From positions 21,522,001-21,586,000 of the forward strand of contig JAPQWV010000002.1 of the NCBI GenBank assembly GCA_027422505.1: 64,000 nt of DNA. Direction: 5' to 3'. The notes below the pieces were generated by a model. It had not been told where the DNA came from, did not search any database, and worked only from the letters and a program-made list of their open reading frames with translations. Numbering within the stretch: position 1 is the stretch's first letter; each line of letters begins with the position of its first letter. Of the stretch, positions 43,901-54,379 are shown one piece after another. The position numbers were made by a program, and so were the translations under genes. The stretch is from Craterostigma plantagineum. Its lineage: Eukaryota; Streptophyta; Magnoliopsida; Lamiales; Linderniaceae.

Positions 43901-45452
43901 AGCCTAAGTTACACCAAGAGCTGAAGCATCCCTTGAAAACGCTGTGCGATGACCCGAGGACAACTATAATTATTCTCAGCGGAAGTGATAGACAATCGCT
44001 AGATGAGGTTTATTCTTTTATTTTTCTTTCCCGCTCCTTTTTAATTTATTTCATCGGCAGATTATGTTTTTCATGATACACTTTTTCTCCTAAAATATAC
44101 AGAACTTTGGGGAATATGACCTGTGGCTGGCAGCAGAACACGGAATGTTCTTACGTCGTACGACGGGAGATTGGATGACTACGATGCCCGAAAACCTTAA
44201 CATGGATTGGGTCGACAGCATTAAGGTTGTTATTATACGCAATCATCGTATGCATACGTTTCATTACATTCTACCTTGTAATATTATACGTAATGCTTTT
44301 TTTTTCCCTTCTTCTCAAGGATGTGTTCGAATATTTTACGGAGAGAACTCCGCGCTCCCATTTTGAGCTTCGTGAGACATCGCTCGTATGGAATTACAAA
44401 TATGCAGGTATTTATGTTTCACTATATAATATTTTTCTGATAGAAGTCCGTTTTGGTAGCATGTTAAATTAGTTTTGAATTTTGATATATTCAGATGTGG
44501 AATTTGGGAAGCTTCAATCGAAGGATCTTCTTCAACACCTATGGACTGGGCCGATCTCAAATGCTTCGGTCGACGTGGTCCAAGGATGCCGGTCGGTGGA
44601 AGTCCGCTCAGTCGGCGTAACCAAAGTGAGCCCTTCCTGCAAGAACGAAATAAATGGATAAAAATAATCCGAAAATTATCGTCTATGATTGAACTAAAAT
44701 AAAAAATAAAAATTCTTCTGCAGGGCGCTGCGATCGACCGAATCCTCGGAGAAATCGTCCACCACAGCAACATGAAAACGCCCATCGATTACGTTCTCTG
44801 CATCGGGCATTTCCTACCAAAGGTTCGTCGTAACTTCTTCCTATATACTTCTTTTAGGCTGCGTTTGGGAAGAAGCACGGCGGAGGTAAAAAACTAAGTC
44901 AGCGCATCGAACAATGATATTCTGCATGTCAACCGAAATCCTCGTACCAAACGCAGCCTTAGAGTTTAACTGTTTCACGATGCATGAAATTACCGACTAC
45001 ATCGGTCTCAAATTTTTTTTGTTCTGTTTGTGTTGTCATGTATTCTATTAGCTAACATAATCTTGCAAAAATTGCAGGACGAGGATATATTCACGTTTTT
45101 CGAGCCCGAGCTTCCCATTGGACCGTTGCCTACGCATCGGGCGAAGATAGGTCACCACTCGCACAACAGATACTCTTCGAACTCGACGAATTCGTCGGTG
45201 GGATCTTGCCGTAAGTCTCCGGTGGTCGCCACGGAGAATCTGGTGAGCAGCTTTTCGGGGAACGGGAATTTGTGGGCCACCATGCGGGAGAAGGTGACCG
45301 TCCACGAGGGCTCGTCGGTCCTCGATCTCAAGGGAGAGAACTACTTCTCGTGCGCTGTGGGGAGGAAGCGCTCGAGCGCAAGGTATCTTCTCGGGTCGTC
45401 CGACGACGTCGTCTCTCTTTTGAAGGAGCTTGCCTTGCGAAATCGATTTTAA
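40995..45452 (+). CDS. TPS1: Class I trehalose-6-phosphate synthase
   Basis: 17 coding exons: 40995-41382, 41507-41604, 41697-42085, 42170-42284, 42371-42472, 42548-42698, 42775-42863, 42956-43004, 43111-43211, 43298-43485, 43586-43703, 43831-44007, 44103-44225, 44320-44407, 44495-44625, 44724-44822, 45078-45452. All introns are GT-AG and phases join without a stop: 926 residues, against 942 in Arabidopsis TPS1. It joins UDP-glucose and glucose-6-phosphate to trehalose-6-phosphate, the sucrose-status signal. N-terminal RLERLLRERELR (16-27) is the conserved regulatory extension of class I TPS. The GT20 domain starts near 95 and keeps the key motifs NRLP (101-104), WIGW, NGYCNNILWPLFH, WCHDYHL, FLHTPFPSSE, VDRLDMIKG and SLRDGMNLVSYEF. 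The phosphatase-like domain starts LILGFNATLT near 594 and lacks the DxDxT nucleophile, as in other TPS1. The start was chosen by alignment to TPS1 orthologues. Exon 40497-40538 could add an in-frame extension. Confidence 0.93.
44857..44958. mobile_element. Small Tourist-like MITE in the last TPS1 intron
   Basis: 102 bp with perfect 12-bp inverted ends GGCTGCGTTTGG and CCAAACGCAGCC, flanked by TTA on both sides (44854-44856 and 44959-44961). A 3-bp TTA duplication suggests the PIF/Harbinger (Tourist) group. It sits in the intron between the last two coding exons and leaves splice sites intact. Confidence 0.8.
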
Positions 45453-45964
45453 AATGTCTTTTTTTTTTCCTTTTAGATATGTTCTGCTTACATTTTGTTC
45501 CATGGTGAGCGGTGGTATAATATGAAGTAGCATGTTATTCGGAATATGTTTCATTTTATACAACTTTAGTCGACTTGAATTTTCGGTAATTAAAAAATTC
45601 AATTTCCCGTGAGGAACAAGTAATTTTAAAAAGGCTATATTCAATTTCCGGTGTACTATGGAAGTCATGATCGTCTCTTAGTCCATGATGAGGTTCAATT
45701 CTGACTAAAGGCAAACTTATTAGGGGTATGAATATGAGATCCTGGAATACCTCATAAAAACACAAAATATCTTTAATTACGATCGTCCTCGAAGGGTGAC
45801 ATGTCGGCTAGACATGTGGATCTTCAAACAAGAGGTCTCATTTTCGAATTCTGTATCATACGTGTATTTGAATGAAGTCGCATAATTTCAAATTACGAAT
45901 TTTAAATTAAATCCATTGTTTGATAAATATTAGGATTTCGAAGCTTAGATTTTGGGATAACGCT
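45453..45964 (+). other. 3' flank of TPS1
   Basis: Probable 3' UTR and downstream DNA with T-rich stretches; no other gene seen. Confidence 0.5.
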
Positions 45965-46085
45965 AGCGAGCTCGATGAGTTGGCTCGAATAAAGCTCGGC
46001 TCTAGTTAGTGAAAATGGAGCTCGAGCTCATGTTTGTGGAACTCGAGTTTGAGCTCGCTCATGAGAGCTCAAAAGCTCCAAATCG
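45965..46085. repeat. GAGCTC-rich cluster, second copy
   Basis: GAGCTCGATGAG, GGAGCTCGAGCTCATG and TGAGCTCGCTCATGAGAGCTC words, followed by an AT-rich stretch. It resembles half of the element at 29241-29530. Confidence 0.5.
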
Positions 46086-46697
46086 ACTAGTTAGCTTTTG
46101 TTATATATTTTTATTAATTTTTTAATAGTTATTCTTATTTATGGAAACTCATTACGGGCCCGGCTTTAGGCTTTAAAATGAAGCACTGCTAATTTAAAAA
46201 TTCAACAATAACAAATGTTTAGATTATTTTTGGATTCGAATGAAATCAAAATAAAAATCCATTCAATATCCAAAGAGGTGAGTTGGAGGAAATTCGGATT
46301 TCAAATCGAAATCTTGGTTTTTTTTCAAACGATAGTTCAGTAAACGAAGAAAATTACATGGGCGAAAGAATCCAAATGCACCATCTGGTTACATTCAATC
46401 TTCCAGAGGGAGAAAAGCTCACATCGAGAGAAACAAACACAAATTCAACCAACAATAAAACGCAAACAAGCCCAAGATTCAAAATTCGGATAAAAGAACT
46501 AAAGAATCTACTACAAATCAACCTAATACTTCGAAATTTGGCTATTAAATTAGATTTACAGTACTCTTCACTCTCTTTCTTCTTCAATCTGGACTTTGTC
46601 TTGCTTGGATATGGCACTCCCAAAAAGGGAGAAAGAACTCCTACAACGAGAAGACAGACACTCCCACCATTGGGGAGACTAAGATTTATATAAACTA
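46086..46697. other. Intergenic, no gene seen
   Basis: The plus-strand frame 46283-46693 (136 codons) has no recognisable domain and ends at the Stowaway border. I do not call it a gene. Confidence 0.4.
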
Positions 46698-46932
46698 CTC
46701 CCTCCGTTCCGGGTAATATATGGACATTTGGGATTGGGTTCGGTTTTTAAGAAATATAATATTTTAATAGTATAGAGGAAGAAAAGTGTATGTGTGTGGC
46801 ACGTCTTTTAAGAATATTTAATGTTATTATATTGATTGTGTGTGATAGTTTTTTACTAAATATGGAAATGTATAAAAGATAGTGGGACGCTCGATTTGGT
46901 AAACTGTACAAAAGTTACCGGGACGGAGGTAG
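46698..46932. mobile_element. Stowaway MITE 2 (downstream of TPS1)
   Basis: 235 bp with ends CTCCCTCCGTTCCGG and, inverted, CTACCTCCGTCCCGG; TA on both sides (46696-46697 and 46933-46934). Its interior is the reverse complement of MITE 1 almost throughout (for example GGACATTTGGGATTGGGTTC against its complement at 39556-39575), so both are one family in opposite orientation. Confidence 0.92.
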
Positions 46933-46934
46933 TA

Positions 46935-47292
46935 TAAAAAACACGAGAAACAAAAAGAAAAAGAAGAGCACGAACAGAAAAGGTCAACAAAGAGCAAGCA
47001 GGACAAGCAACGATTAGCAAATATGGAGGAGAGAACTGATGAAAAAAAACAGTGGCGGAAGAGGAATGGCGAACAATGAGAGGATGGTGGGAAGAACAAT
47101 GAGAAAAATAAGAAAAAAGAAAAACGTTAAAAAAAGACAAAAGGATATCCCATGAATCAAATTCCTAGCCAAAATATAGTGCTGGAAGATGAATGTGTTA
47201 AAAACTCGATAGCTTAACATAAAATATTTATGTAACAGATGCTCAAATAAACATTTTACAAACCAACGAAAAATACATAAAACTGTAGAAAA
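46935..47292. other. A-rich DNA and left part of an older copia LTR
   Basis: A/G-rich sequence to about 47150. From about 47232 (TGTAACAGATG) it may be the outer part of the LTR of copia F, whose continuation lies right of element G (51995-52461). The last five bases, GAAAA, are the target duplication of element G. Confidence 0.4.
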
Positions 47293-47638
47293 TGTTGAAT
47301 AATCTCAACGTGATCCACCAATAATTGCATAAGAAAACAAAAAAGATGGAAAGTCTACTGCGCCGATAGTTTTGCACGCGAATGAAGAAAAGAGCAGCTA
47401 ATAAAGATCGGATCAAAGAAATATAAGCCAACTTGGACTTTTCTTAGCTTGTCTTCTAGTGATTGGTAAGCATTATAAATAGCATACGTGCATGTGATAA
47501 GTTGAGATAGAGAAAAAAGAAAAGCCAGAGCTAAGTGTTCGTTCAGTAAAAACTCTAAGCCACATACACATATACAAAGTTCATATTGTTTTGTATTCTC
47601 CAAGCACCCACGCGCACATCACGAACCAATAAAAAACA
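47293..47638 (+). repeat. 5' LTR of copia G
   Basis: 346 bp; differs from the 3' LTR by three substitutions (G/A near 47344, G/T near 47588, C/T near 47600). TATAAATAGC at 47475 is a likely promoter TATA box. Confidence 0.95.
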
Positions 47639-47641
47639 AAT

Positions 47642-47654
47642 TGGTATCAGAGCC
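47642..47654 (+). promoter_or_regulatory. Primer binding site, element G
   Basis: TGGTATCAGAGCC starts three bases after the 5' LTR and directly precedes the gag ATG (47655). Initiator-Met tRNA type. Confidence 0.95.
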
Positions 47655-48581
47655 ATGTCATTCGAAGTCATGCCCGTCCCGCGCCTCACAAAATTCAACT
47701 ATGATAGTTGGGTTATCCGAATGAAGGTACTGCTCGGGTCGCGAGGCGTATGGAATATCGTAGAAAAAGGGTACACCGAACCGAAAAAACCGGACGACGA
47801 GGCTGAAAGTAAGGCGTCGGAAGAATCTCACAGACTCGACGATACAACGCTCAACCTCATCCACCAAGCGTTAGACGATCCTGGCCTCGAAAAGATAGCA
47901 GGCGCGAAAAATTCTAAGGAAGCATGGGAAAAACTGGAGACAGCGTACAAAGGCACCGACTGAGTAAAACAAGTACGGCTGCAAACGCTTCGTGGCGAAT
48001 TCGAAATGACAAGAATGAAGAACGGCGAAGGCGTATCCGATTATATAACGAGAGTACAAACCATCTCGAATCAGTTGAAGAGAAACGGCGAGGCTCTAAC
48101 GGAAGCCCGGGTCGTCGAGAAAATTCTCCGCTCCCTGACGGACGAGTACGAGAACGTGGTATGTGCAATCGAGGAATCCAAAAATCTCGAAGAAATGACG
48201 GTCGATGAACTCTCCGGTTCCCTCGAAGCTCACGAGCAACGGAAGAAAAAGAAGAAGCAGGAATCGCTGGACGAGGCCCTGCAGACGAAGTTATCGTTGA
48301 AAGATGACAAGGCGCTATATACGCATCACGGCCGAGGTCGAGGACGAGGTCAACGGGGACGAGGTTTCGGCCAAAATTCAGGCCGAGGACGAGGTTACAA
48401 TCACGAAAAAGAAGGACAAACGAGCAACCAAAATTGGAGAGGACGAGGCCGAGCACGAGGACGAGGCGGTCGCTCAAATCGACCGAACGTTGAGTGCTAC
48501 AATTGCGGCAAGTTCGGGCACTTTGCAAAAGACTGCTGGGCCGACAAAAAGGTGGAAGAAAATGCGAATCTAGTGGCATAA
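47655..48581 (+). pseudogene. Gag of copia G, one internal stop
   Basis: Starts at ATG 47655. UBN2-type gag: RLTKFNYDSWVIRMKVLLGS near the N-terminus, KNSKEAWEKLETAYKGTD, a TGA at 47961-47963, then in the same frame LRGEFEMTRMKNGEGVSDYI, a long RGRGRGQRGRGFGQ-type Arg/Gly-rich RNA-binding segment, and a perfect CCHC knuckle CYNCGKFGHFAKDC near the end. A TAA (48579-48581) separates it from pol in the same frame, where related elements are continuous. Gag would form the particle and package RNA. Confidence 0.9.
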
Positions 48582-51500
48582 GAGGATCCAAAAGACGAAG
48601 GTGTGCTCCTAATGGCGCTCGAGGATACGAGTCCAGGCAACGATATGGTGTGGTATCTTGACACTGGTGCCAGCAATCATATGAGCGGGCATAAACATCT
48701 TTTCACTGATCTGAAGAAGATCGATGACGGCCACGTGTCTTTTGGAGACGCGTCGAAGATAGAAGTCAAAGGCCGAGGGAAAATCTATTTCTCTCAAAAC
48801 GACGGCAGACAAGGATCGGTCGAGGACGTCTACTTCGTACCCGACTTGAAGACGAACATCTTAAGCATGGGGCAGTTGCTTGAAAAAGGATGTTCGGTGT
48901 TCATGAAGGACCACTCGTTGCAACTAAGAAACAAAGATGGAAGAATGATTGCTCGAGTCGAGATGGAAAGGAACCGAATGTTCAAACTCAACCTGAAGGC
49001 GATTCAAGAAAAATGTTTACGAGTTGACGTGGAGGACAAAGACCATTTGTGGCATATGCGGTTTGGTCATTTACACTACGGTGGCCTAAAGGAGCTCTCC
49101 AAAAGAGGCATTGTCAACGGAATGCCGATGATAGAAGGCGATAAAAAGCTTTGCGAAAGCTGCGTAATCGGGAAACATACGAGGACGACGTTCCAGAAGC
49201 AGGCAGAATATCGAGCGCGCAAACCGCTTGAGCTCATACATACAGACATATGCGGGCCGATCACACCAGAATCATTCGGTGGAAGGAGATACTTTATTAC
49301 TTTCATCGACGACTACTCAAGAAAGACGTGGGTATATTTTCTAAAGGAAAAATCAGAAGCGCTCGAGACATTTAAAAAATTCAAAACTATGGTCGAGAAG
49401 ACGACGGGTTCAAACATCAAGGCGCTCCGCTCAGACAGAGGTGGAGAATATACTTCAGGCGCTTTTGTAACTTTTTGCGAAGAGCAAGGCGTCAGGAGGT
49501 TCCTCACCGCACCGTATTCTCCACAACAGAACGGCGTAGCTGAAAGGAAGAACCGAAGCATTCTCGACATGGTTCGATCAATGTTAAATAGCAAGGACAT
49601 GCCAAAGGAATTTTGGACCGAAGCGGTACGATGTGCCGTATATATTCAGAACCGATGTCCACATCACAGCCTCAAGAATCAAACACCGCAGGAAGCATGG
49701 ACTGGCCGAAAACCGATGGTGGCGCACTTCAAATATTTGGAAGCGTGGCGTATGCACATGTGCCCGATCAAAGAAGAACCAAGCTCGACGATAAAAGTAA
49801 AAAGCTCGTGTTTATTGGGTATGATGAGAAGACGAAGGCGTACCGGCTCTATGACCCTGAAAATAAAAAGGTGATAGTAAGTCGCGATGTTCGGGTAGAC
49901 GAAGAAAGTTCGTGGGGCTGGAACGTTGAAGAAAACACAACGCATGAAGATCCACTGATCGTTGCACCAATACCTGTTCCGATTTCATCTCAAGAAAATG
50001 ACGAGGAGGACGAACCAAGACAGCCGAGGATGCGAAGCATGCAGGACCTGTACCGATCAACCGAACAAGTTCACCTAGTCTGCTTACTGACCGACTCGGA
50101 ACAAATTAGTTTCGAAGAAGCCATAAGAGACAAGAGATGGAAAATGGCGATGGACGAGGAAATAAAGGCGATCGAAAAGAACGACACTGGAAACTTGTGG
50201 AGTTGCCAAACGGTTATAAACCCATTGGAGTCAAATGGGTTTATAAAAAGAAGATGAATGCTCAAGGAAAAATTGAGCGTTACAAGGCGAGATTGGTGGC
50301 AAAGGGCTATCGACAACAAGCTGGAATAGATTACGACGAAGTTTTCGCTCCCGTTGCAAGAATGGAGACAATTCGTTTGCTCCTGGCTCAAGCTGCACAA
50401 CTCAACTGGCCAATCTACCAGATGGACGTGAAGTCCGCTTTTCTGAACGGGGAACTTGAGGAGGAAGTCTACGTGGAGCAGCCCCCAGGATATTCAAAAT
50501 CAGGATAAGAAGGCAAAGTGCTGAAGTTAAAAAAGGCACTTTACGGGCTAAAGCAAGCACCGCGAGCATGGAACACCCGGGTCGACGAATATTTCAAAAA
50601 GAACAAGTTTGAGCAATGTCCGTTCGAGCACGCCCTCTACGTCAAACGAAAAAGAAAGGAAATGATCATCGTCGCTCTTTATGTCGATGACCTTATTTTC
50701 ATGGGAAGCAATGAGAAAATAGTCAACGACTTCAAGAAGGTGATGACGAAGGAATTCGAGATGACGGATTTGGGACTGATGAAATATTTTCTCGGTCTCA
50801 AAGTCGAGCAAAGAAGCACGGGAATTTTTGTGTCGCAAGAAGCGTATGCGAAGGCTATATTAAAGAAATAAAATGGAGGAAAGCAACCGGTAGCGACAAC
50901 CCAATGCGACACTTGGAACAAAACTGTCCAAGTTTGAGGGAGGACAAGGAGTGAATACGACCGATTATCGAAGTCTCGTGGGCAGTCTTCGATACTTAAC
51001 CTGCACGAGACCCGATATCGCATATAGCGTTGGAGTCGTTAGCCGTTATATGGAAGACCCGAGGCAGTCGCATCTAAAAGCGATCAAAAGAATTTTACGA
51101 TACATCCGGGGAACACAATCTCTCGGACTATTTTATCCAAAGGCGAGTGACTGCAAATTAGTCGGATATTCTGACAGCGATTGGTGCGGAGATATCGATG
51201 ATCGAAGAAGCACTGGCGGCTACGTATTTTATCTAGGGAATACGGCATTCACCTGGATATAAAAAAAACAACCGATCGTGACTCTATCAACCTGCGAAGC
51301 AGAATATGTGGCAGCATCGTGGTGTGTCTGTCACGCAATCTGGCTGAGGAACTTACTGCTCGAGTTAAATATTCGACAAGATGAGCCAACCGAAATTCGA
51401 GTCGATAACAAGTCAGCAATAGAATTGGCAAAAAATCCAGTTCATCACGAGAGAAGCAAGCATATCGATGCACGGTTTCATTTTATTCAGGAGCACATAA

Positions 51501-51658
51501 AAAATGGAGCAGTGAAGATGGTACACGTCGCGAGTTCGGATCAAGTTGCAGATATTTTCACAAAGCCATTACCAACAAATACATTCGAGAATCTGAAACA
51601 AATGCTTGGGATGAAAGAGCGGAAGACGTTGAGATTAAGGGAGGAATTTGTTGAATAA
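48582..51658 (+). pseudogene. Pol of copia G, several stops and frameshifts
   Basis: Protease WYLDTGASNHMSG (48650); pre-integrase WHMRFGHLHYGGL and CESCVIGKHT; integrase DDE core (HTDICGPITPESFGG, FIDDYSRKTWVYF, PQQNGVAERK); frameshift near 49731; RT start [20 protein letters not shown] after a second shift near 50205; [22 protein letters not shown] at 50506-50508; KKALYGLKQAPRAWNT; catalytic LYVDDLIFMGS; TAA at 50869-50871 plus a shift; TAA at 51260-51262; RNase H CEAEYVAASWCVCHAIW to DQVADIFTKPLP. The last frame ends at TAA 51656-51658, ten bases inside the 3' LTR. All catalytic motifs survive, so decay is by few lesions. Confidence 0.92.
51636..51648 (+). promoter_or_regulatory. Polypurine tract, element G
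   Basis: TAAGGGAGGAATT directly before the 3' LTR; inside the pol reading frame. Confidence 0.85.
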
Positions 51659-51994
51659 TCTCAACGTGATCCACCAATAATTGCATAAGAAAACAAAAAA
51701 AATGGAAAGTCTACTGCGCCGATAGTTTTGCACGCGAATGAAGAAAAGAGCAGCTAATAAAGATCGGATCAAAGAAATATAAGCCAACTTGGACTTTTCT
51801 TAGCTTGTCTTCTAGTGATTGGTAAGCATTATAAATAGCATACGTGCATGTGATAAGTTGAGATAGAGAAAAAAGAAAAGCCAGAGCTAAGTGTTCGTTC
51901 AGTAAAAACTCTAAGCCACATACACATATACAAAGTTCATATTTTTTTGTATTCTTCAAGCACCCACGCGCACATCACGAACCAATAAAAAACA
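51649..51994 (+). repeat. 3' LTR of copia G
   Basis: 346 bp, from TGTTGAATAATC to AATAAAAAACA, then the duplicated GAAAA. Confidence 0.95.
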
Positions 51995-51999
51995 GAAAA

Positions 52000-52576
52000 A
52001 CTCCAAACGATACAGATATATACACGAGAGGTGTACGAGCATTGAAGAACAATAGATCATAAAGCAGCTCGGAATCACTGAGAAACCCTAGACTTTGCTG
52101 TAAATGAAGAACAATAGAGAGAGAAAAATAGATGAAGAGAGTAAAGGCTTTGAGATGTGTGTTAGATCCGGAAAAAATGAGAAGTTGCGTATATTTAAGC
52201 TTCAGCTCAGCTTGATCGGCACGCTTTATGAGCTACGCGTCATGCTTTTGGCCGTTGGTTCCAGATATTATTTTACTCGATGTCTTCAATTTGCACTTTA
52301 GTCCTCGCTATTTCTCCCGCCTTTTAGTCTGGTCCACTCGGACAACTTCTAGAACATGGGGTAGGGTTTTAGTATTGGGTTGCTCTTGGATCTTTAATAT
52401 TGGTGGCAACCCAAATTCAGTCCAAAGAATGCGCCCGTTCATTTCAAGTATGGTTTCAACACCCCCGTCACTTCTTTGAGCAAAATATCAATCAACCCTA
52501 ATTTCCTGCAAAAACAAAACGAATGCGCCTTTTTGCCAAGGGCCTTGGTAAATATAGCAGCTAGCTGATCTTGGTC
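52000..52576 (-). mobile_element. Copia F remnant: LTR, PPT and end of pol
   Basis: Minus-strand remains of an older copia. 52576-52470 encodes the copia C-terminus in degraded form (QDQLAAIFTKALGKK, RKLGLIDIL). The PPT (minus: GTGACGGGGGTG) follows, then the LTR from TGTTGAAACC (52461) leftwards. The LTR probably continued past the G insertion to about 47232. The coding part is cut at 52577 by gypsy E. Confidence 0.6.
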
Positions 52577-53963
52577 TCCCGCGACTTACGTTGCGAAAAT
52601 CCGTCACTAATCTTAATTAGAAAATGAGGGTCGCTACTGGTTATATCAGAGCGTAGGCTTCAGATTCGTAGACTATCCATGTACTGCCGCTCAAAAGCCT
52701 GGAGAACCAGTTTGGCCTGTAAGTTCAATACTTGATCATGTGATTACGTGTTACTTGAAAAATGTGCTTTTTATGAATGACTGTAGATAGCTACAGAAAA
52801 TGATGAGAGAAAGAAGAGAGCATGTAGGTGAATTGATCATCTACAACACATAAATATATTTTGAGTGTTATAAGTTTTCAGTGTCATATGTGAAATACGT
52901 TAATTAAGTGAGAAGTATGTCAAGTTTACGTGGCATATGACTTATCTGATTTTCTTACGTGTGACCATGATATATGTTTGAGGTAAACCTATATGCAGTT
53001 TCTGTGGCCTTAAGTGTAAGATTAAAGTTTCAGGTTTCAATAATCATACTAAGTCATATTAGTATTTATGGGTGTAGTTTTGTTTTTCGGTATAAAAATT
53101 ATTGTGAAACGTGTATAGGTGAGTGAAGGGCAGTATGATTTTAGGGTTTGATCAAATAATTTAGTATATGAGTAGTTTTCAGACATAGAATCGATTTCGG
53201 TATGAATGAATTTAAGTATTCTAGATGTTGGAAATTCTTAGGGTGCGATATCTCAAGTTTTGGGCACTTAAGGGGTTGTTGATCGGAAGGGCTTTCGGTA
53301 AGATTGAGTTTGACACTTAGGGTTTGATTATTTAGAAGTTTTCGGTACCATAGATTTCAATATTCAGAAAGTTTTCGATAAATCTGTACTTTTCGGCACA
53401 TTAACATTCATATGAGGTTTTCGGTATGTTTGAATTAGGTGTGTGTACTACGAAATGAAATTTTGAGCATTTAATTATTTGTTAACCTTAGCTTTCGATA
53501 CTAAGGAATTTTTGGGGTTTGAATTAAGACAAGTATTAGAACTGACCTTGAACACATAGTATTTTCGGATAGATAAATAAGTTTAAGGAAGTCTTGGTGG
53601 TTTATACATAGGTAGGGAAATACAAAGGTTCGAATTATGCTCATGGTATGCTTGTGTGTGTATGAAAGGTTTCTATGTGTGAATAATGTTTGACATGGAA
53701 TAATTTGAGGAAAATAATTATGTACATATAATACTGCATTTTATTCAAGTACGCATAGAGTGCGCAGCGGAAGCGTGGTAGGAATAGGAATAAGTATGCC
53801 TGGAGAATGTAGAAAACATGTGGGCGAGTAAATGTGTCGCCTAAATTTAGTAGGGAAGGTGCCTTAATAAAGTACAGATAAACCAGGGAATAGAAGAAAT
53901 CGTTATCCCGAGTTATTCCAGTCGACATAATTTTGCGGACGAAATTCTTTTAAGGGGAGAGGA

Positions 53964-54331
53964 TGTAATACCTGTAAAAAAATAAATACGGGGTTACGGT
54001 GTAGTTAGCGGAATAATTATGCAACTTAGAAAAGTCTAATTAAGAAAATAGAAGTTTTAGAAGCTTGAATTAAGTTGAATACCCTAACAGAATGAATCCA
54101 AAAATATAAAACCTAAGTTTAAAGAAAGGTTTTCGTGTATAGGGACGGGGAGTTAGAAAGTTTTCGAGCTACATGAAACTTTTGTAAAGTTTTTTTTTTT
54201 TTGTGGGAATGTTCACTAATATAAATGCTGGTAAAAAAATACTACATAGATAGTTCTTATTAAAGTTTTCGCGAAGGCCAAATTTTTTGAGGAAATCTTG
54301 AAGTTTTCGTGATTACTACTTAAATAATATG

Positions 54332-54379
<48 letters not shown>

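Larger units (their letters stand above)
47293..51994 (+). mobile_element. Young copia element G, complete structure
   Basis: 4702 bp: LTRs of 346 bp (47293-47638 and 51649-51994), TG...CA ends, exact 5-bp duplication GAAAA (47288-47292 and 51995-51999), PBS TGGTATCAGAGCC (47642-47654), PPT (51636-51648), and gag-protease-integrase-RT-RNase H in copia order. By eye the LTRs differ at only three positions, so insertion is recent. Yet the coding frame has several internal stops and about three frameshifts, so this copy is not autonomous. It interrupts the LTR of an older copia (F). Confidence 0.95.

Noticed and set aside
46283..46693. 136-codon plus-strand frame downstream of TPS1
   Set aside because: No recognisable domain, low-complexity Asn/Thr/Lys content, ends at the Stowaway border.
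47642..47654. tRNA gene fragment
   Set aside because: The 13-bp match to initiator-Met tRNA is the primer binding site. It recurs at each element's LTR border; no tRNA fold is present.
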